Positions 26,250-35,450 are shown, counted from the stretch's first letter. The stretch is DNA of 64,000 nucleotides from Burkholderia anthina (GCF_902498995.1 NZ_CABVLY010000033.1:1-64000), one strand, 5' to 3'. Numbers and translations are program-made. The notes: a model not told the origin generated them from the letters alone.

Positions 26250-27914
26250 TCATGCGAGATCGAGCGCGTTGGTCAGGTCGCCCGGCGGCGTTGCGTTGCG
26301 CGCCGCGAACGCCTTGTCGCGCGCGGCGACGCCGTCGAGCGGTGCGAGCCCGTGCACGCGGCTGATGAAGCGCAGGATCGAGTTCGTGTCGTACAGCGTG
26401 TGATCGACGTGGCCCTTCTTCGCGAACGGCGAGATCACCAGCGCCGGAATCCGCGAGCCCGGGCCCCAGCGATCGCCGACCGGCGGCGCGACGTGATCCC
26501 ACCAGCCGCCGTTCTCGTCGTGCGTCATCACGATCACCGTGTTCGCCCATTGCGGGCCGCGCCGGATGTGCTCGATCACGTTCGCGATGTGACGATCGCC
26601 CGATTCGACGTCCGCGTAGCCCGCGTGCATGTTCAGGTTGCCCTGCGGCTTGTAGAACGTGACGGCCGGCAGGCGGCCCGCGTCGATGTCGGCGATGAAG
26701 TGGTTGGTCGACGGTTCGTCGCCGAGGCCCGCGTCGCGCAGGTACCGGCGGCGCGCGTCGGTGCCCGGCGCGTAGTTCGCGAAGTAGTTGAACGGTTGAT
26801 GGTGGTACTGGAAATCAGGCACGGTGCCGGTATCGCGGTGGTCGAGCGCGTACTGCCACGCACCGCTGTACCACGCCCAGTCGACGTTCTTTTCCGACAG
26901 GCGATCGCCGATCGTCGCATGGGCCTGCGGCGGGATCACGCGGTGATCCGACGGGTCCGCATACGCGGCGTTGCCCGGGTCGGGCGGCGGCACGTAGCTC
27001 GGCTGGTACGGCGGCGCCATCGTGTTGACGCCGTAGCCGTCGGGCGTCAGCGGGCCGTCGCCCGCGAACTTCGGCGGACCGTCGAGCGCGGACGCCGGCG
27101 AATCGGCGGCGAGCGTCAGGCGCGTGCCGGCCGGATCGTCGCCGTCGACCTTCGACAGCAGCTTCCCGGCATGCGGTTGCTTGTGCGCATCCGGATAGAT
27201 CGGCGGTTGCGCGGAAATCAGGAACATGTGGTTGAGCCACGAACCGCCGAAGGCCGCCATGAAGAAGTTGTCGCACAGCGTGTATTGCCGCGCGAGATTC
27301 CACAGCCGCAGCGTGTCGGCCGAATTGCGGTAGTGGCCCATCACGAGGCCGCCCGAATCGGCCCATGCGGCGAACTGGTCGTTGCGCCCGCCCGCGATCT
27401 GCATCTGGTTCTGGTAGAAGCGGTGCCACAGGTCGCGCGTGATCACGCCGTTCGGCAGCGGCTGGCCTTGCGTGTCGGCGAGCCGGAACGGCGCGTTCGG
27501 CAGCTTGTCGATGTCGCGCTCGGCGATCGCGTAGCGCTTGCCGTCCACTTCCTGCGCCTGCGGCACGAGCCCGCCCCAGATCTTCGGCAGCACCGGCAGC
27601 GGCGTCTTGCCGTCGCGATCGAGCTGCTGCGCATGCGCGGGCTGCACGTTGCTCAACGGATAGCGCACGCCCGGGAAATCGCCGTACAGGTTCGCGAAAC
27701 TGCGGTTCTCCGCATAGATCACGACGATGTGGCGCACCTGCCGGCGCAGCGCTTCGTCGAGCCGCAGGTCGGCGGCGGAGCGCGGCGCGCCGCCCGGCAC
27801 GGTCTCGCAGCCGCCGAGCGCGACGCCCGCGCCGAGCGCGGCGAGGCCGCCGAGTACGCGGCGGCGCTCGGGATCAACGGGAAGGTCGTCGGGGCGATCG
27901 GGGGTGTCGTTCAC
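26250..27914 (-). CDS. Tat-exported lipoprotein phosphoesterase (acid phosphatase/phospholipase C, AcpA-like)
   Basis: The 554-residue protein starts at GTG 27914, supported by GAGGAG nine bases upstream. RRRVLGGLAALGAGVALGGC (about residues 16-35) combines a twin-arginine signal with a lipobox (LGGC). Family motifs are HIVVIYAENRSFANLYG near residue 61 and MTHDENGGWWDHV near 470, the metal and catalytic sites of the AcpA/phospholipase C superfamily. It would hydrolyse phosphomonoesters or phosphodiesters outside the inner membrane. It is divergent from ftsH, and the shared upstream region has a PhoB-box-like direct repeat, fitting phosphate control. Confidence 0.88.
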   Translation of the reverse strand: MNDTPDRPDDLPVDPERRRVLGGLAALGAGVALGGCETVPGGAPRSAADLRLDEALRRQVRHIVVIYAENRSFANLYGDFPGVRYPLSNVQPAHAQQLDRDGKTPLPVLPKIWGGLVPQAQEVDGKRYAIAERDIDKLPNAPFRLADTQGQPLPNGVITRDLWHRFYQNQMQIAGGRNDQFAAWADSGGLVMGHYRNSADTLRLWNLARQYTLCDNFFMAAFGGSWLNHMFLISAQPPIYPDAHKQPHAGKLLSKVDGDDPAGTRLTLAADSPASALDGPPKFAGDGPLTPDGYGVNTMAPPYQPSYVPPPDPGNAAYADPSDHRVIPPQAHATIGDRLSEKNVDWAWYSGAWQYALDHRDTGTVPDFQYHHQPFNYFANYAPGTDARRRYLRDAGLGDEPSTNHFIADIDAGRLPAVTFYKPQGNLNMHAGYADVESGDRHIANVIEHIRRGPQWANTVIVMTHDENGGWWDHVAPPVGDRWGPGSRIPALVISPFAKKGHVDHTLYDTNSILRFISRVHGLAPLDGVAARDKAFAARNATPPGDLTNALDLA

Positions 27915-27995
27915 GTCGTGTGCTCCTCGAATGGGCGGTTGTCGTTCGATGCGCGGCAGCGTCGCACAGCCTGCCGCGACGCGAGACGGGACGCA

Positions 27996-28033
27996 ACAAC
28001 CGCATGGGCGATTGCGCCACGCCATGCGGTTGT
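27996..28033. repeat. 12-bp inverted repeat
   Basis: ACAACCGCATGG (27996-28007) and CCATGCGGTTGT (28022-28033) are perfect inverted complements with 14 bases between. The right arm overlaps the first half-site of the PhoB-like box. It could be an operator, or the terminus-like structure of a small element, but no T tract follows. Confidence 0.65.
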
Positions 28034-28062
28034 CACAAAAATGTCACGAATGCGACTATAAC
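28030..28062 (+). promoter_or_regulatory. PhoB-box-like promoter
   Basis: Two direct repeats, TTGTCAC (28030-28036) and ATGTCAC (28041-28047), are spaced by AAAA, an 11-bp period that matches the Pho box arrangement CTGTCAT-N4-CTGTCAT. Nine bases later TATAAC (28057-28062) provides a -10, as in PhoB-activated promoters that lack a good -35. The orientation points towards ftsH. Whether it also serves the phosphatase gene on the other strand is open. Confidence 0.55.
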
Positions 28063-28342
28063 GCGGCCGGCCGCGCCGATGAAAGGTGTTTGTCGGACGC
28101 TGCGCGACGCGCGTGCGCGAACTAGACTTGAATGAGGGGCGGCGCGTCACATGGTGTTGCCCTGGAGAAGGTCGCCCGGTGGCGTCGGCCGACGGTGCCG
28201 CCGCGGTGTCATTCATGCGACGAAACGAGGCGACGATGGCGCGGGTGCATGCCGTGCGCGCCGGGCTGCCGATGCCGTGCGCCGGCCGGGCGCGCGAGCA
28301 CGCGCCAGCACGCCGCACGGTGCACGCAGCCGGCCCGATGCG

Positions 28343-30313
28343 ATGGACAGGAAACTCGACTACGCAGGATTGCTGATCGCGGCAGGCTTCTTCGTGCTGT
28401 TCGCCGCGCAGTTGCTGATGCTGCGTCCGGCGTCGACGGTGATCGCGTACAGCGATTTCCACCGGCTCGTCGCGGCACGGCTCGTCGACGATCTCGAGAT
28501 CGGCTCGACCGCGATCTCGGGCACGTTGAAGATGCCGCAGGCCGGCCCGATGCTGCCGGCGTCCGAGGTCGAGGCCGTGAAGTCGGCCGGCACGCCGTGG
28601 CGCTTCTCGACCAATCGCGTGACCGACCCGCAACTGATCGATGCGCTGACCGCCGCCGGCATCCGTTATCACGGCGCGTCCGACACCGGCTGGATCACGT
28701 CGCTCGCGTCGTGGCTGGTGCCGCTGGTCGCGTTCGTGTTCATCTGGAACCTGATGCTGCGCAAGCGCGGCGGGCTGCAGGACTTCACCGGGATGGGCAA
28801 GAGCCGCGCACGCGTGTACGTGCAGCAGGAAACCGGCATCACGTTCGACGACATCGCCGGCATCGACGAAGCGAAGGCCGAGTTGCAGCAGCTCGTCGCG
28901 TTCCTGCGCAACCCCGATCGCTACCAGCGGCTCGGCGGCAAGATCCCGAAGGGCGTGCTCGTCGTCGGCGCGCCGGGCACGGGCAAGACGCTGCTCGCGC
29001 GCGCGGTGGCCGGCGAGGCGGCCGTACCGTTCTTCTCGATCAGCGGCTCCGCGTTCGTCGAGATGTTCGTCGGCGTCGGCGCCGCTCGCGTGCGCGACTT
29101 GTTCGAACAGGCGCAGCAAAAGGCGCCGTGCATCGTGTTCGTCGACGAGCTCGATGCGCTCGGCAAGGTGCGCGGCGTCGGGCCGATGTCGGGCAACGAC
29201 GAGCGCGAGCAGACGCTCAACCAGTTGCTCGTCGAGATGGACGGCTTCCAGGCCGGCTCCGGCGTGATCATCATGGCCGCGACCAACCGGCCGGAAATCC
29301 TCGATCCGGCGCTGCTGCGCCCGGGCCGCTTCGATCGTCACATCGCGATCGACCGGCCCGACGTGAACGGCCGCCGCCAGATTCTCGGCGTGCACGTGAA
29401 GCGCGTGAAGCTCGCGACCGATGTCGATCTCGGCGAGCTCGCGTCGCGTACGCCGGGTTTCGTCGGCGCGGATCTCGCGAACGTCGTCAACGAGGCCGCG
29501 CTGCATGCGGCCGAACTCGGCAAGCCGGCGATCGGGATGGACGATTTCGACGAGGCGATCGATCGCGCGCTCACCGGGCTCGAGCGCAAGAGCCGCGTGA
29601 TGAACGCGCAGGAGAAGCTGACGATCGCGTATCACGAAGCCGGTCACGCGCTCGTCGCGGAAAGCCGCGCGCATTGCGATCCGGTGAAGAAGGTGTCGAT
29701 CATTCCGCGCGGCGTGGCGGCGCTCGGCTACACGCAGCAGGTGCCGACCGAGGATCGCTACGTCCTGCGCCGCAGCGAGCTGCTCGATCGCATCGACGCG
29801 CTGCTCGGCGGGCGTGTGGCCGAAGAGCTCGTGTTCGGCGACGTGTCGACGGGCGCGCAGAACGATCTCGAACGCGCGACCGCGATGGCGCGTCACATGG
29901 TGATGCAGTACGGAATGAGCGAGAAGATCGGGCTCGCGACGTTCGACGACGGGGACGGGCACGCCGGCATGCCGGGCGGATGGCGTGCGGGTGACGGCCG
30001 GTGCAGCGAGCACACCGCACGGATGATCGACGACGAAGTGCATACGCTGCTGACCGACGCGCATGCGCGTGTCCTGGCGACGCTGGGCGCGCGTCGCGAT
30101 GCGCTGGAGCGGATCGCGCGACGGTTGCTCGAATGCGAAGTGCTCGAACGCGACGCGTTGCAGGTGTTGATCGATGGACGTATCGCACCTTCCGCACCTT
30201 CCGCGGCTTCCGCCGATTGCGCGTCAGCCACCGACGCAAATGCGCCGGATCAGGCAACGGCAGTCGAGCGCGATTTCGTCGCGTACGGGACGCCGCGCGA
30301 ACCCGAACGCTGA
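28343..30313 (+). CDS. ftsH: FtsH-family ATP-dependent zinc metalloprotease
   Basis: The 656-residue protein has two N-terminal membrane spans (about residues 8-28 and 113-131) around a periplasmic domain. An AAA module follows, with Walker A GAPGTGKT at residues 209-216, Walker B CIVFVDELDA and the second region of homology ATNRPEILDPALLRPGR. The M41 zinc site HEAGH is at 431-435. It degrades membrane and cytosolic proteins as a hexamer. It lacks the usual rrmJ/folP neighbours, so it is probably an accessory copy. The extra C-terminal tail is Ala/Ser-rich. The start is the ATG giving MDRKLDYAG. Confidence 0.93.
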   Translation: MDRKLDYAGLLIAAGFFVLFAAQLLMLRPASTVIAYSDFHRLVAARLVDDLEIGSTAISGTLKMPQAGPMLPASEVEAVKSAGTPWRFSTNRVTDPQLIDALTAAGIRYHGASDTGWITSLASWLVPLVAFVFIWNLMLRKRGGLQDFTGMGKSRARVYVQQETGITFDDIAGIDEAKAELQQLVAFLRNPDRYQRLGGKIPKGVLVVGAPGTGKTLLARAVAGEAAVPFFSISGSAFVEMFVGVGAARVRDLFEQAQQKAPCIVFVDELDALGKVRGVGPMSGNDEREQTLNQLLVEMDGFQAGSGVIIMAATNRPEILDPALLRPGRFDRHIAIDRPDVNGRRQILGVHVKRVKLATDVDLGELASRTPGFVGADLANVVNEAALHAAELGKPAIGMDDFDEAIDRALTGLERKSRVMNAQEKLTIAYHEAGHALVAESRAHCDPVKKVSIIPRGVAALGYTQQVPTEDRYVLRRSELLDRIDALLGGRVAEELVFGDVSTGAQNDLERATAMARHMVMQYGMSEKIGLATFDDGDGHAGMPGGWRAGDGRCSEHTARMIDDEVHTLLTDAHARVLATLGARRDALERIARRLLECEVLERDALQVLIDGRIAPSAPSAASADCASATDANAPDQATAVERDFVAYGTPREPER

Positions 30314-30371
30314 AGCGCGGATCGCGCCCGGCGCGACGCGCGGTCCGTCAGGATCGCATCGCGTCGGCGCG

Positions 30372-30557
30372 ATGGCCGTTACGTTGTCGGTCGGCAAGAC
30401 GTGGGCCGATCTGGCGGCGGCAACGCGTGTGCTCGACCGCTTCGATGCGTATTGCGTGGTGACCGAGAGCATGCGCGACGGCATCCCGATCGCGGTGACG
30501 GTGCAGGACGTGAACGGTGCGGTGCTGGGGCCCGAGATTAGCGTGAACGGGCCCTAG
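30372..30557 (+). CDS. Small hypothetical protein
   Basis: The 61-residue product MAVTLSVGKTWADLAAATRV... has regular hydrophobic spacing and no signal peptide. It lies 58 bases after ftsH on the same strand and could be cotranscribed. I do not recognise a family. The coding frame has high third-position G/C and a normal amino-acid mix (including ITVQDVNGAVLGPE-like strands), which favours a real gene over a shadow frame. Confidence 0.45.
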   Translation: MAVTLSVGKTWADLAAATRVLDRFDAYCVVTESMRDGIPIAVTVQDVNGAVLGPEISVNGP

Positions 30558-30603
30558 ACCGCGAGACGACCCGCGCGTGAGCCGTGCGGCAGGATGCGAC
30601 GCG

Positions 30604-32010
30604 TCAGGACTCGGTCGCGGCGGCGACTTCGGCCGCTTCCGTGAGTGCATCGAGAAAGCGGGTGCGCCACCAGTGCACGTCGGTCTTGCGCACGATCGCC
30701 ATCAGCGCGTCATGACGCTGGCGCCGCTCGTCGAGCGGCATCGTGAGCGCGCGCTGGATCGCCTGCGCGGTGCCTTGCGTGTCGTACGGATTGACGAGCA
30801 GCGCCGGCTTCAGTTGTTCGGCCGCGCCCGCGAAACGCGACAGCACGAGCACGCCCGGATCGGTTTCGTCCTGCGCGGCGAGAAATTCCTTCGCGACCAG
30901 GTTCATCCCGTCGCGCAGCGGCGTGACGAGCGCGACGCGGCTCGCGCGATAGAGACCCGGCAGGCGCTTGCGCGCCACCGTGCGGTGGATATAGCGCATC
31001 GGCATCCATTCGAGCTCGCCGTAGTCGCCGTTGATCGCACCGCACAGGCTGTCCATCTCGCGGCGCAGATCGTCGTACGCGCCGAGATCCTCGCGGCTCG
31101 GCGCGGCGATCTGGATCAGCGTTGCGCGATCGCGATTCTCCGGATACTGCTCGAGCAACTGGCGGAACGCATGCACGCGCTGCGGCAGCCCCTTCGTGTA
31201 GTCGAGACGGTCCACGCCGACGAGCAACTGGCGTCGCGAGTATTCGTCGCGCATCCGCTCGAACATGTCGATGCCGTCGCGATTCTCCGCGAGCGCCGCG
31301 AATTCGTCGACGTTGATGCCGATCGGAAACGCACCGGCCGACAGCGTGCGGCCGAACGCGCGCAGGCGGCCGTCGGGCAATCGTGCGGCGCCGGCTTCGG
31401 CTTCGACGTAGTGCTCGAAGTGCAGCAGGTCGGATTCGGTCTGGAAGCCGACGAGGTCGTACGCGAACAGCGAACGCATCAGCCATTCGTGCTCCGGAAT
31501 CGCGGCCATGATCGGCGGCGGCGGCATCGGAATGTGCAGGAAGAAGCCGATCGGATTCCGGCAACCCATCGCACGCAGTTCGGCCGCGAGCGGAATCAAC
31601 TGGTAATCGTGGACCCAGATGGTGTCGTCGGGGCGCAGCAGCGTGCCCAGCTTGCGCGCGAAGAGCTGGTTCACGCGCCGGTAGCCGTCTGCGAAGCGCC
31701 GGTCGAACTGCGCGAGGTCGAGCCGGTAGTGGAACACCGGCCACAGCACGTTGTTCGAGTAGCCGAGGTAATACGCGTCGTAATCCTGCGGATCGAGATC
31801 GATCGTCGCGAGGTGAATGCCGCCGACGTTCTGGATCTGCACCTCGTCGCCGTGCGCGGGATGCTCGCCTTCGCCACGTAGCCTGCCGCTCCATCCGAAC
31901 CAGACGCCGCCCGATTCCTGCAGGCTGTCCTTCACGGCGACGGCGAGCCCGCCGGCTGCGGCTTTACGGGGATCTGCGATGCGATTGGATACGACGACGA
32001 GTCGGCTCAC
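30604..32010 (-). CDS. otsA: Trehalose-6-phosphate synthase
   Basis: The 468-residue GT20 glycosyltransferase makes trehalose 6-phosphate from UDP-glucose and glucose 6-phosphate in the cytoplasm. The GTG at 32010 is chosen because it gives VSRLVVVSNR, the usual OtsA N terminus, and has AGGAGA just upstream (complement of 32013-32021). The ATG at 32040 adds ten residues without a ribosome-binding site. Family motifs include IWVHDYQLIPLA, RLDYTKGLPQR (the UDP-glucose Lys) and LVTPLRDGMNLVAKEF. No otsB phosphatase gene is adjacent. Confidence 0.93.
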   Translation of the reverse strand: MSRLVVVSNRIADPRKAAAGGLAVAVKDSLQESGGVWFGWSGRLRGEGEHPAHGDEVQIQNVGGIHLATIDLDPQDYDAYYLGYSNNVLWPVFHYRLDLAQFDRRFADGYRRVNQLFARKLGTLLRPDDTIWVHDYQLIPLAAELRAMGCRNPIGFFLHIPMPPPPIMAAIPEHEWLMRSLFAYDLVGFQTESDLLHFEHYVEAEAGAARLPDGRLRAFGRTLSAGAFPIGINVDEFAALAENRDGIDMFERMRDEYSRRQLLVGVDRLDYTKGLPQRVHAFRQLLEQYPENRDRATLIQIAAPSREDLGAYDDLRREMDSLCGAINGDYGELEWMPMRYIHRTVARKRLPGLYRASRVALVTPLRDGMNLVAKEFLAAQDETDPGVLVLSRFAGAAEQLKPALLVNPYDTQGTAQAIQRALTMPLDERRQRHDALMAIVRKTDVHWWRTRFLDALTEAAEVAAATES

Positions 32011-32040
32011 CGGTTCTCCTGCGAGGGTTGGGGAATTCAT

Positions 32041-32922
32041 GCGGCCAGGGCGCGAAGCGGACGCCGCCATCGACGCAAAACGCGCGACGGGGCCGCGAGA
32101 CGATCGGACGGGAGTCAGGGCATGCGATTCGCCGTTCGAACGTGAGGTGCTTTTTAAGCATACTCGTCATTCGGCTGATTTAAAAGTGCATGACCGGGAT
32201 CAACGGACAGGCCAATGCGATGCGACAGTCGCTGCCCATCGCGTTTTTCGGCCGGGACCGGAAATTGCGTAGTGCTGCAAATGCAGCGTGTGCATAGGGC
32301 GCGGACGAAGGGGCGGGGGCGTTGCAGGCGGGGTGAATGATCGTGCTCGTGCAGATGTTAGGTCGAGCGAAATCGCGTCGGCATGGCGTCGATTTGATCG
32401 AATGCGATGTACCGATCGGTGCCGTGATCTTGCGCGTCAGACACGGGCCGCCACCCACCGCGATCACGATCAGGCAGATCGCCGACAAGAGTTTGCGCGC
32501 GGCCGTGTAGCGATCGGCGAATGCCGGTGCGATCGCGATTTCACGTTCGTGCATATAAGTTGCGTACGCATCGATAGATTAAACAAGTTGTGCGGGAATC
32601 CAACTGCATTACTAATCAATTTATGCGATCGCATCGTCATGCTTGCCGGCCTGCGCGAGTCCGGCGATGTTCGGCGTGAGGGGCCCGTCGCTGGTTTCGG
32701 CACGCACGATTTCGCCGACCAGTTCGCGCGAACTCCCGAACTCCGATAACCCGCATTGACGATTTATCTGATTCGTATTGCGGGTGCCGAATCGCGTTCG
32801 AGCAGAAGCCGGGGCCGGAGTCGATGCGCGGCAGCGGGCCAGGCGATGCCGGTAAACGAAAACCGGCGCCCGGTTTCCCGGGCGCCGGACAGGCCCGCGG
32901 CAGGCGCCGCAGGGTTGGGGGA
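32041..32922. other. Large gene-poor, AT-enriched interval
   Basis: These 882 bases hold no gene I can support. From about 32540 to 32625 the composition is AT-rich compared with the rest of the window, and TGCGTACGCA at 32561-32570 is a perfect 10-bp palindrome. A minus-strand frame of 124 codons (32180-32554) has one hydrophobic segment but no ribosome-binding site. A second minus-strand frame ending at 32621 reads like the C-terminal end of a real protein but has no start. This could be a decayed gene region. Confidence 0.45.
32621..32750 (-). pseudogene. Possible protein C-terminal remnant
   Basis: On the minus strand a frame ends at the TAA at 32621-32623 and reads SRELVGEIVRAETSDGPLTP followed by NIAGLAQAGKHDDAIA. 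Its composition is normal for a folded protein, unlike the Arg-rich shadow frames. Upstream it runs into sequence without a start codon or ribosome-binding site. I do not recognise the family, and chance cannot be excluded. Confidence 0.3.
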
Positions 32923-35001
32923 TCAGAACGTCGTGCGCAGGCCGGCCATCACGCTGCGGCCGCCTTCCGGCGCGAAGCCGCGCACGACCGAAGTCGCGTA
33001 GCGGATGTCCTGGTTCGTCAGGTTGTCGCCGCGCAGGTACGCGAGCCAGTGCGTCGCGCGCATGCGGAACTTGTACGTCAGCATCACGCCGAGCGACGTG
33101 TAGCCGTCCGTCGAGAAGTCGTTATCGGGCACCCGGTGCTGCGACCACGCATGCGTGAGCTGCGCGCGCGCGCCGAACGGGCCGTATCCGTAGTCGGCCG
33201 CGAGCGTCGCGCGCAGCGGGGCGATGCGCGGCAGCGGCTGGCCGGTATCGACGTTGCGCGCATGCGTGTAGTCGGCGGTGAGTTCCAGGTCGACCGTGTG
33301 GCCGCGCCGCGAGAACGCGCGCCATTTGCCGTCCAGCTCGACGCCGTAGAACTCGGCGCGCACGCCGCGATAGATCGCTTCGTTGAGCGCGTCGTCGGTG
33401 CCGGGCGCGACCGGTTCGCCGTCGTCGTCGACGACGCGGCCCGTGTTGTACTCGGTCAGGTAGTTCGAGAAGCGGTTGTAGAACACGCCGACGCTGCCGC
33501 GGTTCGGGCCGCTCGCATAGCGCAGCGACAGGTCGGTCGACACGGCCTTTTCCTTCGATGCGTTCGGGTTGCCGATCAGGAACTGGCCGGTCGCGTCGTG
33601 CGGCCCGTTCGAGTACAACTCGTAGAAGGTTGGCGCGCGCTCCGTGTACGCGACGTTCGCCGCGACCGACCACACCGGCGTCAGCGAGAACAGCGCGCCG
33701 GCCGATACGCTGCCGGCATTGAAGTCGCGCGGCTGCGCTCCCGCGAATTTCTCGACGCCGGCCGGATCGGGGTTGACCGTCACGTGCTCGAAGCGTCCGC
33801 CGAAGCTCAGCTTCAGCGCCGAATTGACCTGCCATTCCTCGAGTCCGAACAGCGCGACGCTGCTGGTGCGCGTGGACGGCACGAGCATTTCGTCGCCGAG
33901 CGCGGAGAACGTGTTCTGGCCGAACTGCACGCCGATCGCGCCTTCGAACGGGCCGATCTTGCGGTGCTGCGCCTCGATGCGCGCCTCGTAGCCGCGATTG
34001 CGGAAAGTGGTCGCCGTCTCGCCGTTGTCGACTTCCTTGTGCCGGTAGTCGGTGTACGCGAAGTCGAACTTCAGCTTCGTGAACGGCCCGCTCAGGTTGC
34101 GCACCTCGGACGCGAACGCGAGGCGTTCCTGGCGCATCCGCAGCCGCACGTCGTCCTCGGCGACGGAACCGTAGTTCGATTCGTAGCCGCTGTACGACAG
34201 GCCCGCGAAGCCGTCCGTCCACGTGTACGACGCGCCGACCGCGCCACCGTGCACGCGGCCGTCGCTGTTCGGCACGTTGCCGTACGGCTGCGGCGTGTCG
34301 GGGCCGTCGGTCGCGCGCTGCCCACTGCTGCGCGCATAGCCGGGAATCCGCAGCTTGCTCGCCTCGCGATCGAACGCGTCGACGTGGAACGCGAAGCCGC
34401 CGCTGCCGCCCTCGACCTGCGCGGCGCCTGCGCGAACCGAATTCGCCCCGCCATAGCGCGCGTCGAGCTCACCCGTCACGCCTTCGATCGCTTCGCGCGG
34501 AATCCGGTTGTCGATGGTGTTGACGACGCCGCCGACCGCGTTGCCGCCGTACAGCAGCGCGGCCGGCCCGCGCACGATCTCGACGCGCTCGATCGACAGC
34601 GGATCCTGCGGCACCGCATGGTCGTACGACAGCGACGACGCATCGTAGGCCGCGACGCCGTTCTGCAGCAGCCGGATCCGGTCGCCGTCCATCCCGCGGA
34701 TGATCGGGCGGCCGACCATCGGCCCGTAGGTGGTCGTCGATACGCCGGGCAGGCCGTTGAGCGTTTCGCCGAGCGAATCGGCCTGGCGACGCGTGAGCGC
34801 GTCGCCGGACAGTTGCGTGGTCGGCGCGACCAGTTCGGTGTCGCCGAGCGGGTTCGCGGTCACGAAGATCGGTGCGAGCGTCGTGGCCGCCGGCGGATTC
34901 GCCGGGGTGGTCGTATCGGTCTGCGCGTGCGCGACGGCGGCGAAGAGCATCAGCGAAACGGGCGAGAGCGGGCGAAGCGGTAGACGAGGGAGGTCGCGCA
35001 T
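32923..35001 (-). CDS. znuD: TonB-dependent receptor, ZnuD-like zinc uptake
   Basis: The 692-residue outer-membrane protein has a signal peptide (MRDLPRLPLRPLSPVSLMLFAAVAHA, roughly), a TonB-box region and a plug with GRPIIRGMDGDRIRLLQNG, AVPQDPLSIERVEIVRGPAA and LLYGGNAVGGVVN. The barrel ends with AGLRTTF and an aromatic residue. These plug sequences, and YTDYRHKEVDNGE in an extracellular-loop position, are those of ZnuD, which imports zinc (and in some species haem). A Zur-box-like palindrome lies 160 bases upstream. The symbol is by similarity and context. Confidence 0.82.
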   Translation of the reverse strand: MRDLPRLPLRPLSPVSLMLFAAVAHAQTDTTTPANPPAATTLAPIFVTANPLGDTELVAPTTQLSGDALTRRQADSLGETLNGLPGVSTTTYGPMVGRPIIRGMDGDRIRLLQNGVAAYDASSLSYDHAVPQDPLSIERVEIVRGPAALLYGGNAVGGVVNTIDNRIPREAIEGVTGELDARYGGANSVRAGAAQVEGGSGGFAFHVDAFDREASKLRIPGYARSSGQRATDGPDTPQPYGNVPNSDGRVHGGAVGASYTWTDGFAGLSYSGYESNYGSVAEDDVRLRMRQERLAFASEVRNLSGPFTKLKFDFAYTDYRHKEVDNGETATTFRNRGYEARIEAQHRKIGPFEGAIGVQFGQNTFSALGDEMLVPSTRTSSVALFGLEEWQVNSALKLSFGGRFEHVTVNPDPAGVEKFAGAQPRDFNAGSVSAGALFSLTPVWSVAANVAYTERAPTFYELYSNGPHDATGQFLIGNPNASKEKAVSTDLSLRYASGPNRGSVGVFYNRFSNYLTEYNTGRVVDDDGEPVAPGTDDALNEAIYRGVRAEFYGVELDGKWRAFSRRGHTVDLELTADYTHARNVDTGQPLPRIAPLRATLAADYGYGPFGARAQLTHAWSQHRVPDNDFSTDGYTSLGVMLTYKFRMRATHWLAYLRGDNLTNQDIRYATSVVRGFAPEGGRSVMAGLRTTF

Positions 35002-35450
35002 GGTCGGTGAATCGATTGGAATCGGATCGGAAAACGAGGCATGCGGGGCATCGCTTGATACGATATATTGTTGCGTATGCGACGCGCAATGACCCGCTGG
35101 AACATGACTCGACGAGGCCCGGCCACCCGGTAGGAACGGCATTCGAGGCGGACGAGTACGCGAAATGATATGTTATATCATTTCAAATTCCAAGCAGAAC
35201 GGCGGCTCGCTGTAGGGTTTCTGTCGGATCGGTGAAATGGAGGCCGGGGCGGACAATGCCGGCGGAACGACGGGGCGGCGGCGGGCGAGCGTGCTGGATC
35301 GTGTGTCGGCGAGGCTTGCCGGGTAACGCGAACGCCGTGGATCGGGCGACGCCGCGCTTTGCATGTTTCCCGGGAAATCAACGGGATGCAGACGGGGGCG
35401 CAATGCGCTGCGACCGCCGCCGGACAGCACCGCGCACAACGAATCGCCCG
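35002..35450. other. Control region upstream of the znuD-like gene
   Basis: No gene is supported in these 449 bases. The left part (35050-35080) is AT-rich with TACGATATATTGTTGCG, a probable promoter for the receptor. The Zur-like palindrome lies at 35162-35184. From 35185 to 35450 I see nothing recognisable. Confidence 0.5.
35162..35184. promoter_or_regulatory. Zur-box-like palindrome
   Basis: GAAATGATAT (35162-35171) and ATATCATTTC (35175-35184) are perfect inverted complements around GTT. Against the proteobacterial Zur consensus as I remember it (GAAATGTTATA-N-TATAACATTTC), 19 of 22 defined positions match. Its place upstream of a ZnuD-like receptor supports zinc-dependent repression. 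Confidence 0.75.

Larger units (their letters stand above)
27915..28342. other. Divergent control region between phosphatase and ftsH
   Basis: The 428 bases contain no supported gene. They include a 12-bp inverted repeat (27996-28033) and a PhoB-box-like direct repeat followed by a -10-like hexamer (28030-28062). About 280 bases of leader separate that hexamer from the ftsH start. Confidence 0.55.

Noticed and set aside
28132..28342. Extended N terminus for FtsH (MVLPWRRSPGG...)
   Set aside because: The extension is Arg/Ala-rich, has no ribosome-binding site, and would place a basic tail before the first membrane span. The start at 28343 matches the family.
32011..32040. ATG at 32040 as the otsA start
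   Set aside because: No ribosome-binding site; the GTG at 32010 has AGGAGA and gives the conserved VSRLVVVSNR N terminus.
32180..32554. 124-codon minus-strand frame with one hydrophobic segment
   Set aside because: No ribosome-binding site, no family features in the remainder, and it overlaps a competing plus-strand frame. Kept only as a note on the region.
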